NCBI RefSeq assembly: GCF_003173575.1
Contig: NZ_QGNY01000005.1
Location: forward strand, 248,001-312,000
DNA length: 64,000 bases
Direction of reading: 5' to 3'
Source of the DNA: Pedobacter paludis
Lineage (GTDB): Bacteria > Bacteroidota > Bacteroidia > Sphingobacteriales > Sphingobacteriaceae
Shown: positions 61,346-64,000 of the stretch, piece after piece
Layout: each line of letters starts with the position of its first letter
Position numbering within the stretch: position 1 is the first letter of the stretch
Notes under the pieces: generated by a model
What the model was told of the DNA's origin: nothing
Seen by the model: only the letters and a program-made list of their open reading frames with translations
Database searches by the model: none
Translations under genes and position numbers: made by a program

Positions 61346-64000
61346 ATGAGTACATCCCAATTTTCGTTCAGCAAAAAACAGCTCAACCGTTTGTTTCCGT
61401 TGTACATTCTTATTGATAAAGATTTAATTATTGAAGATTGTGCCATCGAAATAGAAAAGCTTTGTGAAAACTGCACCGCAAGTTCATTTTCAAAACACTT
61501 TGTTTTGGACAAAATCGATCATGATGCCTTAAGTTTTGATTCCCTAAGATCTTTAAACAGCCAATCAGTTAACCTTAAAGTAAAGCACAGCTCGGAATAT
61601 ATTATTAATGGCAATATAGAATACCTTGAAGATGTAAATCAGATACTTTTTACAGGAACATCTTACGATTTAGCCCACGCGGATATTGCACCGGTTTCTA
61701 CCAGCAGTAAGGAAGAACAGTTAAGAACCTTATCTACAATTGCCGAGATAAACATTAACACAATTATTATAACCGACCGTAACGATAAAATAACTTGGGT
61801 AAACAAAAGTTTTAGCGAAATGACTGGCTATACTTTTGAAGAAGCCTTAGGGCAAAAACCCGAATACCTGCTCCATGGCGAAAATACAAGTCAGGAAACA
61901 TTAAATTATTTAAATAACCAAGTCAAAAAAGGCCAGGCTTTCAATGCTGATATTTACAACTATTCCAAATCGGGAAAAGCATATTGGGCCCGTATTAAAG
62001 GTCAGCCAATACACAACCAAACTGGCGAGCTTACCGGTTTTTTTGCCTTAATAGAAGATTTCACAAAAGAAAGAGAAGCTCAGGAACTTTTAAAGGAATC
62101 TGAAAACCGCTTCAGGTTGGCCTTGGAAAAAATAGGAAATGTTTGGGAACACGATTTTAGAACAGGGAAAACCATATTTTCTAAAACCAACAACGAATTT
62201 TGGGGCTATTCTGATGATGACATGGACACCAATGATATTGTTTGGTGGGATAAGGTGCATAAGGAAGATTTTCATCTGCTTTTTCAAAACTTTAAAAAAT
62301 ACAAACGAGGACTAATAGATTCGCATAATGAAGAGTATCGAATCATCCAAAAAGACGGAGACGTAAAATGGGTTTTAGATCGTGGTGTGGTTATAGAAAA
62401 AGATGAAAACGGCAAACCGCTTAGAATTGTAGGTACGCATACCGATATTACTCCAATTAAAAAAACCGAGCTGGAGCTTGAACAACATGTAAGGCAGTTC
62501 AGATCACTTTCTGAAAATATTCCAGGGGTAATTTATGAATATGAATACAGAGAAGATGGCACTGATGGATTGCGATACATAAGCCCGGCTGTTGAGCGTG
62601 TATTTGGAATTACAGCAGAAGAATTTTGGAACGGCAAATATATTTCTCCAACAGATCAAGCCAGGATTGATCGCAAGCAACAACACAGTAGAAATACTTT
62701 AGAGCCTTTTTACGATGAATCGGAAATTACAATTCCTGGGTTAGATACCCGTTGGTATGCGGTTCACTCTGCTTATTCGTATACCAGTCAGGATAATGCA
62801 AAGGTTTTTACTGGATTTATGGCCGATATTACGGAGCGTAAAACGGTAGAAGAATCGTTAAGGGTTAACGAAGAAAAGTACCGAAGCATTTTGGCCAATA
62901 TGAAATTAGGCATGGTTGAGGTAGACAATGATGGATACATTACTTACGCCAACAACAGTTTCTGCCATATGTGCGGTTTTAGTATTCCTGAACTTATTGG
63001 AAGAAAGGCCGGTGATATGTTTTTATCGCCAGATCAGGTTTACCTAGAGCAGGATAAAATCAAAAAGCGCCAAGAGGGCGTTGCAGATGCTTACGAAGTA
63101 GAAACCAAAAATAAAAATGGCGAAAAGAAATGGTGGCTGGTAAGTGGTGCACCACGCTATAACGATAAATCTGAATTGGTTGGCTCTATCGGCATCCACC
63201 TAGACATTACAGAACAAAAATTACAGGAAATAGAATTAATTGCAGCTCGAAATGAGGCTGAACATTTGGCGGCAACGAAAGAAACATTTTTGGCAAACAT
63301 GAGCCACGAAATGCGTACGCCGATGAATGCAATTATGAGTATGACCAACCAGCTTGCCAAAACCGAGCTTGGTACCGAGCAGGAGTTTTATTTAGAAACC
63401 ATACAAAAAGCATCGAAAAGCTTATTGGTGATCATCAACGATGTACTCGATCTTTCTAAAATCGATGCAGGCAAACTAAGCTTGGAAAACATTGGTTTCA
63501 ATTTGGTGGATGTACTTCAAAACTCTATGCAGGTAATTACGCATAAAGGAGAACAGAAAGGATTAGATTTAAATAATTACTACTTTGATAGTAAAATTGC
63601 ACCTGTTTTAATTGGCGATCCGTATCGTATTAATCAGGTATTATTAAACTTAATGACCAATGCCGTTAAGTTTACCGAAAAGGGCTCGGTTGATTTAAGC
63701 TGTAAAGTAATTACCGATAAGCTTAACTCCCAAATTATAGAAGTTTCTGTAAAAGATACCGGAATTGGGATGGAAGAATCTTTTGTTACCCATTTGTTCG
63801 ATAAATTTAGTCAGGAATACGAATCAGTTAGCCGTAAATATGGCGGTACAGGCTTAGGAATGAGCATTTGTAAAAATCTGATCAAACAAATGGGTGGAGA
63901 AATTTTTGTAGATAGCGTTAAAAACGTTGGCTCTACCATTTCCTTTATCCTAGAATTACCAAAAGGCGTAGCTGAAGATATGCCAGAGAAAGTAGTGACA
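61346..64000 (+). CDS. Multi-PAS sensor histidine kinase, 3' end cut off
   Basis: This open frame of 885 codons runs past the window end. The N-terminal 110 residues (LNRLFPLYILIDKDLII) resemble the start of heme-NO-binding-associated domains, which is a weak guess. Four PAS domains follow (about 125-250, 255-375, 380-510, 515-635), with PAS/PAC text such as ITWVNKSFSEMTGYTFEEALG and DITERK. The HisKA box is MSHEMRTPMNAIMSM (His654), then N box LMTNAVKFTEKG, G1 DTGIGM and G2 GGTGLGM. A receiver may follow beyond the window. Start chosen at the first ATG of the frame. Confidence 0.9.
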   Translation, partial: MSTSQFSFSKKQLNRLFPLYILIDKDLIIEDCAIEIEKLCENCTASSFSKHFVLDKIDHDALSFDSLRSLNSQSVNLKVKHSSEYIINGNIEYLEDVNQILFTGTSYDLAHADIAPVSTSSKEEQLRTLSTIAEININTIIITDRNDKITWVNKSFSEMTGYTFEEALGQKPEYLLHGENTSQETLNYLNNQVKKGQAFNADIYNYSKSGKAYWARIKGQPIHNQTGELTGFFALIEDFTKEREAQELLKESENRFRLALEKIGNVWEHDFRTGKTIFSKTNNEFWGYSDDDMDTNDIVWWDKVHKEDFHLLFQNFKKYKRGLIDSHNEEYRIIQKDGDVKWVLDRGVVIEKDENGKPLRIVGTHTDITPIKKTELELEQHVRQFRSLSENIPGVIYEYEYREDGTDGLRYISPAVERVFGITAEEFWNGKYISPTDQARIDRKQQHSRNTLEPFYDESEITIPGLDTRWYAVHSAYSYTSQDNAKVFTGFMADITERKTVEESLRVNEEKYRSILANMKLGMVEVDNDGYITYANNSFCHMCGFSIPELIGRKAGDMFLSPDQVYLEQDKIKKRQEGVADAYEVETKNKNGEKKWWLVSGAPRYNDKSELVGSIGIHLDITEQKLQEIELIAARNEAEHLAATKETFLANMSHEMRTPMNAIMSMTNQLAKTELGTEQEFYLETIQKASKSLLVIINDVLDLSKIDAGKLSLENIGFNLVDVLQNSMQVITHKGEQKGLDLNNYYFDSKIAPVLIGDPYRINQVLLNLMTNAVKFTEKGSVDLSCKVITDKLNSQIIEVSVKDTGIGMEESFVTHLFDKFSQEYESVSRKYGGTGLGMSICKNLIKQMGGEIFVDSVKNVGSTISFILELPKGVAEDMPEKVVT

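Overview
The window comes from a Bacteroidota chromosome, most likely a member of the Sphingobacteriaceae close to Pedobacter. This rests on AT-rich DNA, Bacteroidota-restricted families (DUF4251, DUF5777, DUF2027/Smr, six-bladed propeller with a TonB-receptor-like barrel), many lipoproteins with a Cys-Lys-Lys start, gene starts without Shine-Dalgarno sequences, and TAnnTTTG-type -7 elements. Almost all of it is ordinary core genome. There is no rRNA, prophage, CRISPR array or complete large transposon. The right end is open: a multi-PAS histidine kinase runs off at base 64000.

Layout. 1-5000: transglutaminase-like SirB1 protein, two paralogous lipoproteins, an esterase and prfB with its programmed +1 frameshift. 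5200-13800: propeller/outer-membrane-barrel pair, secreted M20 amidohydrolase, small lipoprotein, DUF937-like protein and pgi. 14000-16750: YceI, DUF5777 and Rieske operon, then DUF4251. 16750-25300 (minus strand): glutaminyl cyclase, yraN and dnaG as an overlapping operon, then GDSL hydrolase, class C serine hydrolase, unknown periplasmic protein, M20 amidohydrolase and SPOR protein. 25390-26500: two adjacent toxin-antitoxin modules. 26700-30000: secA. 30100-35200: intradiol dioxygenase-like lipoprotein, pirin-like protein, Smr protein and rsgA. 35200-36300: a gene-free block with a 350-bp tandem duplication. 36300-41430: thrA-thrB-thrC behind a complete transcription attenuator with a Thr/Ile-rich leader peptide. 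41430-42280: a REP-associated transposase gene between two copies of its repeat. 42300-47670: metF, a broken four-helix-bundle gene and metH, the last behind a SAM-I riboswitch. 47780-55800: Bax-inhibitor-like protein, murQ, S41 protease, GNAT, cupin and Na+/H+ antiporter. 55880-64000: receiver protein, small lipoprotein, azoR/hxlR divergent pair, tRNA-Glu and initiator tRNA, then a receiver/sugar-transferase/histidine-kinase cluster.

How genes work together. thrABC with its attenuator makes threonine from aspartate and reads out charged tRNA-Thr/Ile. metF and metH make methionine, with metH switched by SAM. dnaG, secA, prfB, rsgA and the two tRNAs are housekeeping. The YceI/DUF5777/Rieske set looks like one exported redox unit of unknown purpose. 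The sugar transferase carries a degenerate receiver-like N-terminus and overlaps a true receiver gene, which points to two-component control of polysaccharide synthesis.

The most interesting non-coding signals are the thr attenuator, the metH SAM riboswitch, and a repeat found in three copies (two tandem, one 16 kb away) whose paired arms differ by compensating changes, as a structured RNA would. Several families of short palindromic intergenic repeats are scattered through the window; some reach into coding ends (ThrA C-terminus, ThrB N-terminus).
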